64,000 nt of DNA from Naegleria lovaniensis (GCF_003324165.1 NW_025407873.1:152981-216980), one strand, 5' to 3'; numbered from the stretch's first letter, positions 1 to 10,603 are shown. Numbers and translations are program-made. Notes: generated by a model not told the origin, from the sequence alone.

Positions 1-592
1 AGATTGCAATTTTACTTGACATGGACTCGACAAGCTTTCTAATTCTGGCCTCCATCATTACCAAATCTTTGTGTTGACTGGCACCTTCAATCGATACATC
101 GTTAACATCTTTCTCCACAATTTCTTGTTCTAATATCAAGAAGAACCAAAAGTTTTCTTCATTAAGACTGTCATAGCACTCGAATTTCAAGTACAAGAGT
201 GCTTTTGGGTTGGAGTAGTCTCTGGAGAGGCTTCCTTCTTTGTTAAGAGAGGTAAATTTGGTTGAATATGAAAAAGTGTTTTGGTTTTTGGGGCAGAAAA
301 ACATAAATCCGAGTTGTTGATGGCTGGAGGGGTCAGAAGGTTTGGTGAGCAAGTTCTTGCAGGAATTGAAAATAACTTTCATGGATTTCCCTTCCATATT
401 ATAAGATTCACACATCTCTAAAACACTGGCAACACTTTTGGTTCTTACAAAGAACAGTTTTCCTTCTTCCTTGTTGGTTAGGGTGAGAGTGAGACCTTGT
501 TCTTGAGAGAAAGAGCACTCCACTTTGAAGGTGAGATCTTCATCCAGAGCGATATGTGATTCGAAGGTTTGTATGGGAGGGATGCCGACCAT
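1..592 (-). CDS. Unrecognised protein, N-terminal part; gene runs off the window
   Basis: Reading the minus strand from an ATG at 592-590 gives about 197 codons without a stop up to the window edge, so the 3' end is missing. The start is chosen because it is the first ATG and sits directly behind a run of seven A residues, as in many genes here. The protein begins MVGIPPIQTF. It has alternating hydrophobic and charged residues, a Phe/Trp-rich stretch (NFWFFLILEQE) and a charged, helix-like end that could start a coiled coil. I do not recognise a family. It is divergent from the IFI44-like GTPase gene, with 96 bp between the two ATGs, and shares an upstream GTTCACGT motif with the gene at 1651-2697. 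Confidence 0.7.
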   Translation of the reverse strand, partial: MVGIPPIQTFESHIALDEDLTFKVECSFSQEQGLTLTLTNKEEGKLFFVRTKSVASVLEMCESYNMEGKSMKVIFNSCKNLLTKPSDPSSHQQLGFMFFCPKNQNTFSYSTKFTSLNKEGSLSRDYSNPKALLYLKFECYDSLNEENFWFFLILEQEIVEKDVNDVSIEGASQHKDLVMMEARIRKLVESMSSKIAI

Positions 593-599
593 TTTTTTA

Positions 600-607
600 A
601 CGTGAAC
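600..607 (-). promoter_or_regulatory. GTTCACGT motif upstream of the gene ending at the window edge
   Basis: The minus strand reads GTTCACGT, then T and an A tract, then the ATG at 592. The same octamer lies just upstream of the ATG of the gene at 1651-2697. Two occurrences at similar places suggest a shared cis element. No function is known to me. Confidence 0.3.
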
Positions 608-688
608 ACGGAATGAGTTTTGGTTGACTTGAATTCCCAATTCCGATTTGAACGTTCAACAACGAATTCCGAGATTCAGCCAGAAAAA

Positions 689-1615
689 ATGATCTCATCA
701 TCGTCCGCATTGTCCAGCAACATTGGAGTCAAGAGAGAAGAGTTGCTGTCGTATGACTCAGATTCTGCGACCATGAAACGATACTATAAACAAGTGCTTG
801 GTGTTAAAAGCACAAATATTTGGCTCTTTGGTCCGCCAGGTGTCGGAAAATCCAAGTTGGTGAATTCCATCTTCAAGTCACTCCATGGCTCTTTTGAAAT
901 CGAGACAGCAGCGGTTTCAGGCTCAAAGAACGCCCATATAACCAAAGATTTAAAGTACATTCCACTCTCAACTCTTGGAAGATCTGGAGGTCGTCCAGGA
1001 AATATTTTCCTTGTCGATGCTTGGGGCAATGATGATACAAATTATAACGAAGCACTTTTCGAAAGTATTTTGAAAGGCAAAGTGGCAAACAACGCCCAAA
1101 TGAATGAAAAATCATCCAAAAAGATTTCAGATGTGGAAGACAAGAACAAGCAAGTGCATGCGATTGTGTTTGTGATCACTGCAGCCTCCTGCTCAGAAAA
1201 GGCAGACTGTGCATCCTTGATGAAGTATTATCAACAAGCTGTGGAGAATCATTTGTATCCGATTGTTGTTGTAACTAAAGTGGATAACGTGAGCGAAGAT
1301 TTGAAACAGCATCCAGAGCGTATGGACAATGATGAAGAGGTTACGAATGCTATTGGTGCCTTATGTAGCAATACAGGTATTGAGATTGATAGTGTATATC
1401 CAGTCAGAAACCTATCTGTGGATATCCAAAAGGAAAGAAATGATTTCATTGTGTTGAGGTGTTTGGAAATACTGGACGCAGCACTATTGGCTGCCGATAG
1501 ATTCTTTGAATACCAATGTGTATTTGAAGGTCGTCTTAACAAGATCCAAGAATCAGCACTTCCCACAGTTGCAAACAAAGTTATTCGCTTGAATGCTAAA
1601 TATCTTGGTCATTAA
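689..1615 (+). CDS. IFI44-like P-loop GTPase
   Basis: This 308-residue protein carries a GTP-binding domain. Visible motifs are a Walker A/G1 loop GPPGVGKS at residues 48-55, a DAWG (110-113) where G3 DxxG is expected, and TKVD (196-199) as the G4 guanine-specificity motif. The part after G1 resembles animal IFI44/IFI44L: a VHAIVFVITA strand, PIVVVTKVD, then PVRNLS and a final LEILDAALLAADRFFE helix. The family is known as interferon-induced GTPase-like proteins in vertebrates; the role in protists is unknown. The ATG at 689 is preferred because it follows GAAAAA; the frame is open further upstream without an ATG. It converges on the next gene with a 35-bp gap. Other dynamin or AIG1 type GTPases are less likely alternatives. 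Confidence 0.75.
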   Translation: MISSSSALSSNIGVKREELLSYDSDSATMKRYYKQVLGVKSTNIWLFGPPGVGKSKLVNSIFKSLHGSFEIETAAVSGSKNAHITKDLKYIPLSTLGRSGGRPGNIFLVDAWGNDDTNYNEALFESILKGKVANNAQMNEKSSKKISDVEDKNKQVHAIVFVITAASCSEKADCASLMKYYQQAVENHLYPIVVVTKVDNVSEDLKQHPERMDNDEEVTNAIGALCSNTGIEIDSVYPVRNLSVDIQKERNDFIVLRCLEILDAALLAADRFFEYQCVFEGRLNKIQESALPTVANKVIRLNAKYLGH

Positions 1616-1650
1616 AATTGAATGTCAAATATATCTTGGTCATTATGAGT

Positions 1651-2697
1651 TCATTTGTTGGTGATGAAGAACGAATGAACAGCAGTTTGAAAAGTATGGG
1701 GAACAGAATAGACAAGCAAATCTTTCTTAAGGAATGAGAAAGGGACTTCAAAATACCCCATCGCACACGAGGTGAAATGTTCCTTATTAGCGATCTCTAA
1801 CTCTTGGAAAGGTGTTAACTCTTGATACTCAGAGTTTCCTGCTTCTTGTACTGACTTGTAATTCTGAAATTTAACAAACAGGTATCCAGTACCATCTGTT
1901 ACGTTGTTCTTGGTGTGATTTGTGCTTGCCATCCATTCACTTATTTCAGGGAACAGCTTTGTCATGTCCAACCTGGTTTCTCTAGAGTCACTTTTTCTAA
2001 TACATACAAATATGACTAATTCTTTCCCAGATGCACTGCTTGGGTGAATACCCGAACAAAATGATGACTGATCCATAAAAGAAACATTTACATATTTCTT
2101 TCCACCTTCTTTGATCTCGGATTTTGTTGCAAAATGAATCCCTTTGCTGCCAAAACATGTTTTCATTTCATCAGCAAACTTTTTTACGGACATGGTTAAT
2201 AAATCTGGCTCATAGTCGTTGTTGTATACAAATGTTACGGTGCCTAACACTTCGGGAGGTGGCGCAACTGGGGGTGTTTTGTTCGTCGATGACGACTGTG
2301 AAAATGCAGGAAAATGTGAGGAGGTTGATGAATGATGAGAAACATTATTCTGGACTGGGTATATAACTCTGTATTGTGGAGAGAAGTTTGTAGTGTTCAC
2401 TTGTGAATTCAGAGAAGGATTGACAATTCCATAGCCAGATGTGCTAAATTGTTGTTGAGAATTGCTTCCGAAGCTGGAATGGGAGGTAACTGGTCTTGTG
2501 CTCTTTAACACATTCAAATCCTGCTGAATGTTGAAAACCGATTTCTCCAGCTGATCCAATCTTGAAGAAATTTTTTCAATAGCACGGTCTTGTTCTTTTA
2601 TCTGCAACCGCAGAAGTGTAGAAAATCCGTCAAATATCTTGGTTATGGCTTGGCTTTCTTCGTAGTGACTAATTTGTGACGAGTTTCCTTGGCCCAT
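1651..2697 (-). CDS. Unrecognised coiled-coil protein
   Basis: The ORF codes for 348 residues from an ATG behind seven A residues. The N-terminus MGQGNSSQ has a Gly at position 2 and Ser at 6, which could be an N-myristoylation signal, though this is only a sequence impression. Residues about 20-66 are heptad-like (LLRLQIKEQ, KISSRLDQLEKSVFNIQQDL) and predict a coiled coil. Residues 67-150 are Ser/Asn/Pro-rich linker. The C-terminal 200 residues look globular and I do not recognise them. Its upstream GTTCACGT motif is shared with the gene at 1-592, which suggests co-regulation around the IFI44-like gene. Confidence 0.65.
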   Translation of the reverse strand: MGQGNSSQISHYEESQAITKIFDGFSTLLRLQIKEQDRAIEKISSRLDQLEKSVFNIQQDLNVLKSTRPVTSHSSFGSNSQQQFSTSGYGIVNPSLNSQVNTTNFSPQYRVIYPVQNNVSHHSSTSSHFPAFSQSSSTNKTPPVAPPPEVLGTVTFVYNNDYEPDLLTMSVKKFADEMKTCFGSKGIHFATKSEIKEGGKKYVNVSFMDQSSFCSGIHPSSASGKELVIFVCIRKSDSRETRLDMTKLFPEISEWMASTNHTKNNVTDGTGYLFVKFQNYKSVQEAGNSEYQELTPFQELEIANKEHFTSCAMGYFEVPFSFLKKDLLVYSVPHTFQTAVHSFFITNK

Positions 2698-2713
2698 TTT
2701 TTTGAATTCTTTG

Positions 2714-2721
2714 ACGTGAAC
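2714..2721 (-). promoter_or_regulatory. GTTCACGT motif upstream of the coiled-coil gene
   Basis: The minus strand reads CGTTCACGTC about 20 bp before the ATG at 2697. It matches the octamer upstream of the gene at 1-592. Evidence is limited to these two copies. Confidence 0.3.
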
Positions 2722-2868
2722 GTGATCGTTTTTTTTGTTACTTCGTGTAGGAAGTTACGAGGATCCTTTCCGTGTCAAACTGCGGCTTCTTGCAGAAATG
2801 AAAGAAGTCCATAGCTGGTTTCTCTGTTACTGAATCGAACAATCATTGAAATTTATAGTACAACTCTT

Positions 2869-4557
2869 TCAAGGTTGAACCTTCACTTGGACTTGACCCA
2901 TCTTTTTACTGGCCTCCATCAAGTGTTTGTATTTAAAGTGCAAGACACTCAAATAAGCGTTGGAAACTTCTTTTTGAATTTGATCAAACAAATTACTCTT
3001 CAAATAGGTTTGCACTCGATCAACATCAAATTGATCCATTTGGTTCATAAGAGTGTCGTGAATGTCTCCACTCACGACTAATGGACATTCTCCAACATCT
3101 CCATCTAAATATTCGGTAAATATTTCAAACACGAGTTCATATTTTTCTTTCTCAATTTCTTTCCATTGTAATTGTTCAGAGGAGAAGGATGGAGTGTTGA
3201 GTGATGTGGTCGAATTTGCATCTTTCGATTTGGTTTTGTACTTCTTTTTCGATTGATCTACAGAAGTTGCGATTTGTTCACGTTGTTGGAGTTGCGTAAG
3301 GACATGAGGATGACGTTTCAAAATTTCTTCTTGTTTTTCACACAATTTTTCGTAATCCAAGGTCTTATCAATGAACGTGAAGACTTCCATTCCTCCCTCT
3401 TGCTGACAAAATTCCTTGAATTTCAACTTTTCCTTGTCATCTTCCATGGTGTCCATGAGCATTAAGCCAGTAGCCTTTTTCAGTTTCTTTGAAGATTTTC
3501 TTTCCTTTCGAATGGCCATGGCAAACACAATAATGACAATCGGAACCACTACCACGAGAGCAGTCACAACCAAAGTGAGATTGACAATACCAGCAATGAG
3601 AATGTATGAATTCTTTGACTCGGCAACACCACTCGAATACTGCAATACATTGCTCATAAAGTTGTTAAAGAGTTGTCTTTTTTGAACGTATTCTTTAGAT
3701 TCTAATAAAGCTATGGCAGGTGCTGGTTGACCTTTCGTTACAAAATCAATAATCATATTGTCCATTTCCAAGGTAGGTTCATTGGTGTCGTTTAAAATAT
3801 ACAAATGTGGAGGTAAGAGTTGAGTTTTGAGTTGTTTTAAACCATAGGTAACATTCACTACATTGAGATAGTACGTTTCAAGGTAGGTCGTTTTGTTTCC
3901 ATAGGCTGTCAATTGAACTGCACATTTCGTCTTCTCGCTAAACGATGATAAATCTCCCCTCAATAATAAAATGTCAGCATCTAAATCGGATTGAATGATA
4001 TACGCATTAATCATCACTGCTGCAATTGCAACGAACGCCAAAATATTAACTGCCATGGCGCTCAAAGAGAGAATTTTCATCAAATTCAATTTAATCATTC
4101 GCCCGCAACATGTATGAATTTTCAACCGAATTGCACTCGATTGAGAATGAGAGGTTCCTGTTTTACTGATATTGTATTCGGTATCACTTTTTTCAACCTC
4201 CACCACGACATTGTTGAAAGGTTCATGAGCTTGCCTTAGAGAAGAATTGGAGATGTTGGTTTGTTTGAAAGAAGATGAAACAATAGTGCTACTCGCATTG
4301 ATTGGTGTGGGTGATGAGGCTGTAGTTGGGGAGAGAGTGGTAGTCGCGCCAAAGGTTGTTTTCTTTTTTGGAGTGGTGGGTGGAGAAGAGGGAGGAGTTG
4401 GAGGCTCTAATGAGTCCGTGATGATACCTTCATGATGATGATGCTGGACCATCTTGCTGGTGGAGGAGTGTTGAGAGTCACTGTTCATTGGAGCATTCGA
4501 AGAGGGTGTTCTCTCTTCATCCGAGGGAAGAGGATGAGTGTTGTGATGGCTAGTCAT
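2869..4557 (-). CDS. Two-span membrane protein with cytoplasmic RGS domain
   Basis: The 562-residue protein has a long Ser/Thr/Pro-rich N-terminus, a Cys pair (TCCG, about 149-152), a membrane span at about 163-188, a 130-residue outer loop with N-glycosylation sequons, a second span at about 318-349, and a C-terminal domain at about 365-555. The last domain has the helical pattern of RGS domains (KFKEFCQQEGG, DYEKLCEK, YELVFEIFTEYL). RGS domains speed GTP hydrolysis by heterotrimeric G-alpha subunits, so this is likely a membrane sensor that damps G-protein signalling. The gene at 22656-24218 is a paralogue with the same layout. The ATG at 4557 is the first in frame. RGS assignment is by pattern, not by search. 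Confidence 0.75.
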   Translation of the reverse strand: MTSHHNTHPLPSDEERTPSSNAPMNSDSQHSSTSKMVQHHHHEGIITDSLEPPTPPSSPPTTPKKKTTFGATTTLSPTTASSPTPINASSTIVSSSFKQTNISNSSLRQAHEPFNNVVVEVEKSDTEYNISKTGTSHSQSSAIRLKIHTCCGRMIKLNLMKILSLSAMAVNILAFVAIAAVMINAYIIQSDLDADILLLRGDLSSFSEKTKCAVQLTAYGNKTTYLETYYLNVVNVTYGLKQLKTQLLPPHLYILNDTNEPTLEMDNMIIDFVTKGQPAPAIALLESKEYVQKRQLFNNFMSNVLQYSSGVAESKNSYILIAGIVNLTLVVTALVVVVPIVIIVFAMAIRKERKSSKKLKKATGLMLMDTMEDDKEKLKFKEFCQQEGGMEVFTFIDKTLDYEKLCEKQEEILKRHPHVLTQLQQREQIATSVDQSKKKYKTKSKDANSTTSLNTPSFSSEQLQWKEIEKEKYELVFEIFTEYLDGDVGECPLVVSGDIHDTLMNQMDQFDVDRVQTYLKSNLFDQIQKEVSNAYLSVLHFKYKHLMEASKKMGQVQVKVQP

Positions 4558-5119
4558 CAGAGTTGTGTTCTGTTGCTTTCAAAGTGTTGTGGTCAGTGAG
4601 AAGAGTTATTTCAGGTTGGAATGGTTGGAATAACAGAGTGTTTACGTTTTTCTTGAGGTTGATACTTGAGAGAGATGTCATGGAGACTTTTGCATCTCTC
4701 TCATGCATCGTTCTCATACATTCTTACTTTCCAATGGTCATTCACTCCAAAAGTAAATATCGTGAGAGTAATCTATCAACGAATTTGCTCAGTCAATATC
4801 ACAAACCATGACTGAAAGGACAAATTGTTTTTGATTCCTACTTTCTAAATCGAGTAGGTCCAAACATAACTGTGTGTCGGTCCTTAGCTGCAACGCTTGA
4901 AGCCATCTGAATAACCACCGACCAGATGTAAAGCTATCTTTTGTCTTTTCCATCTACATTGGTAGTCCTTCATTCGTACATTGTCAATCTCCCACTAATT
5001 TTTCCTGAGAGCTGCTGTCATGAGATGACATTGTTTGGCGTCCTCATAATATTTGGCAAGTTTTTAAAATTTACCTTGTTGCTTCACTCTTCTTTGTAGT
5101 GATTCCCACCATCATCATC
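4558..5119. other. Intergenic region, nothing recognised
   Basis: This 562-bp stretch lies between the divergent starts of the RGS gene and the protease gene. It should hold both promoters. I see only short open frames without convincing starts and no RNA gene. Confidence 0.5.
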
Positions 5120-8100
5120 ATGCTGAAACGAAGAAGGAATTGCAGCAGTAGCACTTGTCTACCATGTTGCATGATAGCCTTTTGGCTCGTGTTTCTTGTG
5201 CTTTTCCATTCAAACCACGTGGTACATTCGGAGATCAAGTCTTCTCCAAGAGCGGCCCAACAACATCATCGTTTTTCTCATGCTTTGGATGGTATAAATC
5301 TATTGGGTAGCAGCTCCAAGAATTTTGTGGATTCATTCATGACTCTTGCTCAACGTCATGATGATTTCAATGAGAGAATGGTCCTCGTCGATGTTTATAT
5401 CAAACAGCAGGTCATCTTGACTTCATACCATCTCAATGAATTTAAAAAAGAATTTAATCACGTGTTGAACGATGCTTCAGGAGGACGAGAAGAACACCAT
5501 GTACCACCAACATGGAATGTCGTTGCAGGTTCAGACAATAGAATTTTTAGAAGTTGGATCTCATGGAAACAATTGTCAGAAATTTCCAAAAAGAGAAATT
5601 TACAATACATGGAACGCATGGAAGAGTAAGAAATGTGCATCGAATGAATTTTCCTTACTTTTCTTTAGATAGTTTAAAGTTTTCAACATTGAGAGTGGAT
5701 GTGGTTGCAAGAAATGACTTGTCCTCATTCTTCGATTTCCAATTCATGAATCAAGCGAAACAAAAATTTGCATTGAAAATTCAACAAGTTCTGAGAGAAC
5801 AATTCATACCACAGGTGCAGTCCCTCATGCTGCTGCTGCTGCAGTTACCAACCACCACGTTTAGTGATTCATTCAAACGAGAAGCACTTGACCAATCGAT
5901 TCAAGCAATGACTCAATCCTTGATGGTTGAAATTGAACCCATTGTCGACGCACACCCCATCGATGAACAACAATTTGGTTTGAAAAAACAATCCTTTCGA
6001 ATTTCACTTCCATCATCCATGATGACGACTCGAGATTACTCTTCTGTGTTGCATTCATTCCTTTCCAACACACACAACTCTGTTCCATTCAATCATTTTG
6101 AAACTCTATTCCAAGATTGAATGCATGGCTTGGTGAAGAATTTCTTACTCTTCTCTTTGAATCTCATGAACAAGTGGAATTGGTGTCTCGAGAATTTCAA
6201 CAAACTTTATTAACGTTGGGAAGTAATGATGTCGTGCAAACCAATACTCTTACCAATGATCCAAGATATTTATGGAATCAAGGAGTGACTGGAAAGGATC
6301 AAATTGTTCATTTGATTGATTCTGGTTTGGATGTGAATCATTGTTACTTTTCTAAAAAGGGTGGTGTTGAAGATTATTTTACAGTTCCAAATGTGAATAA
6401 TCGAAAAGTAGTGTTTTATGAGAGAGCAAAAATCAGTGGAGATCGAGAAGATAAAAACGGTCATGGAAGTCACACAGCAGGAATTAGTAAGTTGTCTTTC
6501 TTTTTCATTTTTACTAAAATAAGTAAAAGTTGCTGGAAATCCTGAAGTTGGTGCCACTTCCAGTGATTCACCCATTCTCCAAGACATTGGAATCGCAAAA
6601 GATGCTAAAATTTACATGACCGATGCAGCCGTGAGTGCCTTATTCTATGTGGACAATATCACTCTCTATTTGAACAATGCATTCAAAGTTGGCTCTCGAA
6701 TTTCCAGTAATAGTTGGGGAAATGTCAATAATTTCGATTGTATCTTTGATTGTATATGTTTCGAGTCGAACAGTAATCGAACGAAACCAGTCACTAACGA
6801 ATATTGTTTGAAACAATTTGGAAAATTGTGTTGTCAAATAGGAAATGATTATGATATTAACTCGGAACGAGTGGATGAATTCTTGAACAAGAATGATGAA
6901 ATGATTGTAATTTTTGCAGCTGGTAATAATGGTAATTATGGAAAAGAGGGATCTATATTATGTAAGTTTATGGAAATTCATCCTTTCAAACTCTATATAT
7001 TTCCTTAATATATTCCTTCAATTATTTGTATAAATACCACCAACGATCCACACATACAGCTCCAGCAGCTGCCAAAAACACGTTAGCCGTTGGAGCATGT
7101 TATTCATCATTACGAGAATATTCGAGATATACGCCTAATGTGAATATTTCCATTTATAATCATGAAAATTTGGGATACTTTTCAGCAAGAGGTATGTTTC
7201 ATAAAAATGAAAGTACAGGACTTGTCGCGAACAGCATGTGACCAGGTCCAACCTTTGATAATAGAATTAAACCAGAAGTGGTTGCTCCAGGTGTTGCTAT
7301 TTGGAGTGCACGAACTCGAAATCCTTTTTGTGATACCACTGCATTGATTCAGGTAAGTATGAACACATTCGTTCTTTCCTTAAATATTTTTCCTTAACAA
7401 CACATTGTATCACCATGGTTGCAACTCGATGGTTCGTTCACAGAAAACTGGAACTTCAATGGCTGCTCCATCGGTTGCTGGTTCAGCAGCACTCATTCGA
7501 GATTATCTCCTCCAAAACAATAAGAAACGTCTCCTTCAATATGAATTAATCAATAAGGCACCTTCTCAAACTCTGAGTGGAACATTGGTCAAGGCAATTT
7601 TAATTCATTCCGCTTCAGTCATGAATGGAAGTGTGAAATTAGATGGAGATTTCTCCAATGATGAGCATTATGTGGCACTCTCTCAACAAGTGTATCCCAA
7701 CAAGTATGTGGGGTATGGAAGAGTGAATTTGGGAAATTTATTGAATTTTGATGAGGTCGGACGAAATTCACTCTTTTTAGTGAATCGATTTGAATTGGAT
7801 ACTTCTCAGAAATTGTCACTAAAATTTAGAGTCAAATCATTACCAACAGCAGCACCACTATCCAACGCAGGTCTCATTAAGGCAACTCTGACATGGTATG
7901 ATTTGAAAGGAACTCTTACTTCACCCACTCAATCCTCAATCAAACAATTAATTAATGATTTAAATTTGTCAATGGAGTTAAGAGAACATGATCAAGCCAA
8001 TATAACAGTGAAATGTGTTGGAAATGGCAAATGTGTGACTTCTCTTTCCAGTGATACCTTTTTGAATGATGATTTAGTGTTTGATTCGGTCAATAATGTG

Positions 8101-8340
8101 GAAAGAATTGAAATGGTACCAAACACAAATGACCTTGATTTGAAATTGAATTCCATTCTGACCATTGTCATTGAAGCTTCTCCAAAGAATGTTGGAGCTC
8201 AAAACCTGAGTTTCATTCTAAGTACAAGTCACGCAGAAACAGAATTAGAATTTATTGGGTTTAGTGTTTCAGATGCTTCCCTTCCACTCTCATCTTACAT
8301 GTTACTCATTCTCCTCCTCAGCACATGGTTAATGATTTAA
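5120..8340 (+). CDS. Subtilisin-like serine protease (S8), spliced
   Basis: The catalytic triad is complete once introns are removed: Asp in HLIDSGLD (near 6312-6336), His in NGHGSHTAG, and Ser in GTSMAAPSVAG (from about 7447), plus the oxyanion Asn in FAAGNNGN. Introns read directly in the 3' half are 6487-6529, 6962-7059, 7192-7245 and 7353-7443, all GT-AG and restoring motifs such as SPAAAKNTLAVGA and SARGPTFDNR. The ATG at 5120 gives a signal peptide or anchor (CMIAFWLVFLVLF). The C-terminus is hydrophobic (YMLLILLLSTWLMI), like a GPI signal or membrane tail. The propeptide half (5120-6117) changes frame twice. A workable model uses introns 5501-5528, 5626-5668 and 6048-6115, but two have poor donors and one is only 28 nt, so damage or sequence error is possible. 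The stop overlaps the next gene's stop. Confidence 0.8.
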
Positions 8341-10563
8341 AACGTATGCACCCAAATATTGTTTCCACGTGTTGTACCGTTCTGCCCCCCAATAGCTCTT
8401 GTCTCGTAAACCTGTAAAGCGAACGATTTTTTCTTTCATCAACCAAGATTCAGGAATGTGACATCCAAAATATTCATGTTCTAATCTCAGATTTTTCAAA
8501 TCTTTACAAAACTTCATAACTTCATCCAATGAAATATTTGTTGGATCTTGATTGAAACATGCGTTGAAAATCTCATCCGAAATGTCTCCCCATGATTTCA
8601 CATGTTCAATTGCGATTTCAGAAAACCAATGACGATCGTAATTTTGTTCAGTTTTGGTATAATATAGGATTGAATTCAATCCCTTTTTGTGACCTTTTAC
8701 ACAGTCCATAATAAATGTGGTATCTTGTTTCAATTCTGTTGAGGCAAAATGAAACACGTCCGCAGGGTGTACTTGGTTTCTTATTGCATCCAATAGAAAA
8801 TCTCGATCGTTCCGAAAGTCATCAGGGAGATCATTCCAATAGGTTGCATTCTTTTTAAGGGCAGCAATCACTTCTTGATCCTTTCTTTCAACAAATCTTG
8901 GAAGAACATCGCTAAAATCAATTTCATCGTCGAAGCCATGTGGGTCATTTAAAATTCTCAACAATAACTCTTTGTTTTCACGACATTGCTGTGGAATATC
9001 ATCAAACGCAAACCAATAAGGATCATCACTTTTAAGAGCAGCCAAGATAATTTCTGTGTCATTTCGAAATTCCTCGGGTATCATAAAATTACCACTTTCC
9101 TCCTTCTCATATAAGGCTTGTCCATTTCTCCTTATAAAAGCCAATACTATTTCTCGATCGTTTAGATGTTCGGGAAAAATGTCCTTCAATCCAATTTCCT
9201 TTAATTTCACAGCTTTCAATACAAAATGTCTATCCTTTCTCAAATGCATTGATCCATATTTCAAAATAAGAGGTATATCTTCGCGCTTCCCAAAAGAAGA
9301 TTCATCGTACTTCCAAGGTGGATCATAATTCTTGTAAATTCTGGTCAGTACTTGTTCAATAATTGGATCATTATCGAGAGCTAGTTGTGATAATGAAAAT
9401 GCAAACTCCCCTTGATACTGGAGAGTGTGTTGATGATTATGGTGTGCTTGATAATACTCGTCTGGTAATTCAAGAAGCATTTGAAGCGCTGATTGTATCG
9501 GATCTATGTAACGATCAATACTTGAATCATTGAGAAAATATTGTTGGAAAATCTTCATCTTATCATCCATGGAAATGTTGGTTTCCCAAACCGATAGAGA
9601 TAAACAATCACATGCTTCTGGAATACAAGCTTGGATTTGTTTCTCTTGAATTATTCCACCAACTATTGTAAAACTTGGCAAAGCAATTCGCAGTATTTCG
9701 AGAGCAAATTCTTCTTTGTCCACCCAATCTAGATAGGACAACGAGTAAGGAGTTGATAAAACAACATCCAAACAGAATTTTCGATCATTTTTCAGTCGTT
9801 TAGATGCGAATTGAATATTTTTAGCATTGCATTGAATCGCATGTTTCATAAATTCTTCATTATCTTTCAGTCTTTCAGAAATTTGAAACATCTCACAACG
9901 TTTCTCACTGATTGCTTTCTTTGCTTTCTCAATATCATCAAGATCAAATACAAAATCGAGTCCATATCTGTTTCGATAAATATTTGCCAATTTTTCTTTC
10001 CAGTCTTTGAATTGTGTGAAAACCTCCACGGGAATATATTCCAAAATGTCATGTTCTCGCTGTTGTAATTGATACCAAATTTCTTCTTGAAATGGTTTCC
10101 AAAATTCCACAGAATGAACTTGCTCTTGATTAGCTTTATACAACTTTGCAATGTCAAGAAATTGCACCTGTGCAAAGGCGAACAGCTTTTTCTCGTAGTG
10201 GTTACTATTGAAACATCTTGCCCATTTAAGCACACACTCGTGATCGTTTATGAATTCGATTTTTATCTTGTCTGTTTTTGATTTGGCCACCCATTCCTCC
10301 CTTGCGAGTAACCACTTTGCGAATCCTTTGGATTGATTTTCAAATTTTCTTTTCAACAAATCATAGAGATGGTGAATGTGAGGATTATATATTTGAGAAT
10401 GTTGATTCATCAACAATGAAGAAGAGACATGATGAAAATCAAGTAAAATAAGCTGCACTTGATCGGTGGTGGTGTTGGATAATTTCAAGTGTTTGTTTGT
10501 GGGCAAATAAATTGCAACGTGATGATCGTCATTCATTGGATGACCAGAAAGTTTTCGTTTCAT
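8329..10563 (-). CDS. DUF4116-type repeat protein, copy A
   Basis: The 744-residue protein consists mainly of repeats of the type LKNDRKFCLDVV...FAS and FRNDTEIILAALKS, the DUF4116 pattern: a conserved ND/NDRE core every 40-50 residues. DUF4116 has no defined molecular role; it is found in large protist families. The first 100 residues (from MKRKLSGHPM) are conserved in two paralogues at 12056-14302 and 16822-19068. The ATG at 10563 follows an A tract. It converges on the protease gene, and the two coding regions overlap by 12 bp. Its C-terminus (GAYVLNH) differs from that of the other copies. No catalytic motif or signal peptide is visible. Confidence 0.75.
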   Translation of the reverse strand: MKRKLSGHPMNDDHHVAIYLPTNKHLKLSNTTTDQVQLILLDFHHVSSSLLMNQHSQIYNPHIHHLYDLLKRKFENQSKGFAKWLLAREEWVAKSKTDKIKIEFINDHECVLKWARCFNSNHYEKKLFAFAQVQFLDIAKLYKANQEQVHSVEFWKPFQEEIWYQLQQREHDILEYIPVEVFTQFKDWKEKLANIYRNRYGLDFVFDLDDIEKAKKAISEKRCEMFQISERLKDNEEFMKHAIQCNAKNIQFASKRLKNDRKFCLDVVLSTPYSLSYLDWVDKEEFALEILRIALPSFTIVGGIIQEKQIQACIPEACDCLSLSVWETNISMDDKMKIFQQYFLNDSSIDRYIDPIQSALQMLLELPDEYYQAHHNHQHTLQYQGEFAFSLSQLALDNDPIIEQVLTRIYKNYDPPWKYDESSFGKREDIPLILKYGSMHLRKDRHFVLKAVKLKEIGLKDIFPEHLNDREIVLAFIRRNGQALYEKEESGNFMIPEEFRNDTEIILAALKSDDPYWFAFDDIPQQCRENKELLLRILNDPHGFDDEIDFSDVLPRFVERKDQEVIAALKKNATYWNDLPDDFRNDRDFLLDAIRNQVHPADVFHFASTELKQDTTFIMDCVKGHKKGLNSILYYTKTEQNYDRHWFSEIAIEHVKSWGDISDEIFNACFNQDPTNISLDEVMKFCKDLKNLRLEHEYFGCHIPESWLMKEKIVRFTGLRDKSYWGAERYNTWKQYLGAYVLNH

Positions 10564-10603
10564 TTTTTTAAGTTGGCAGTTGCCACAGATAGTTCAACCA
10601 TGA

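Noticed and set aside
620-688. Upstream extension of the IFI44-like gene
   Set aside because: It begins with TTG and contains no ATG before 689; the 689 ATG has the A-rich context.
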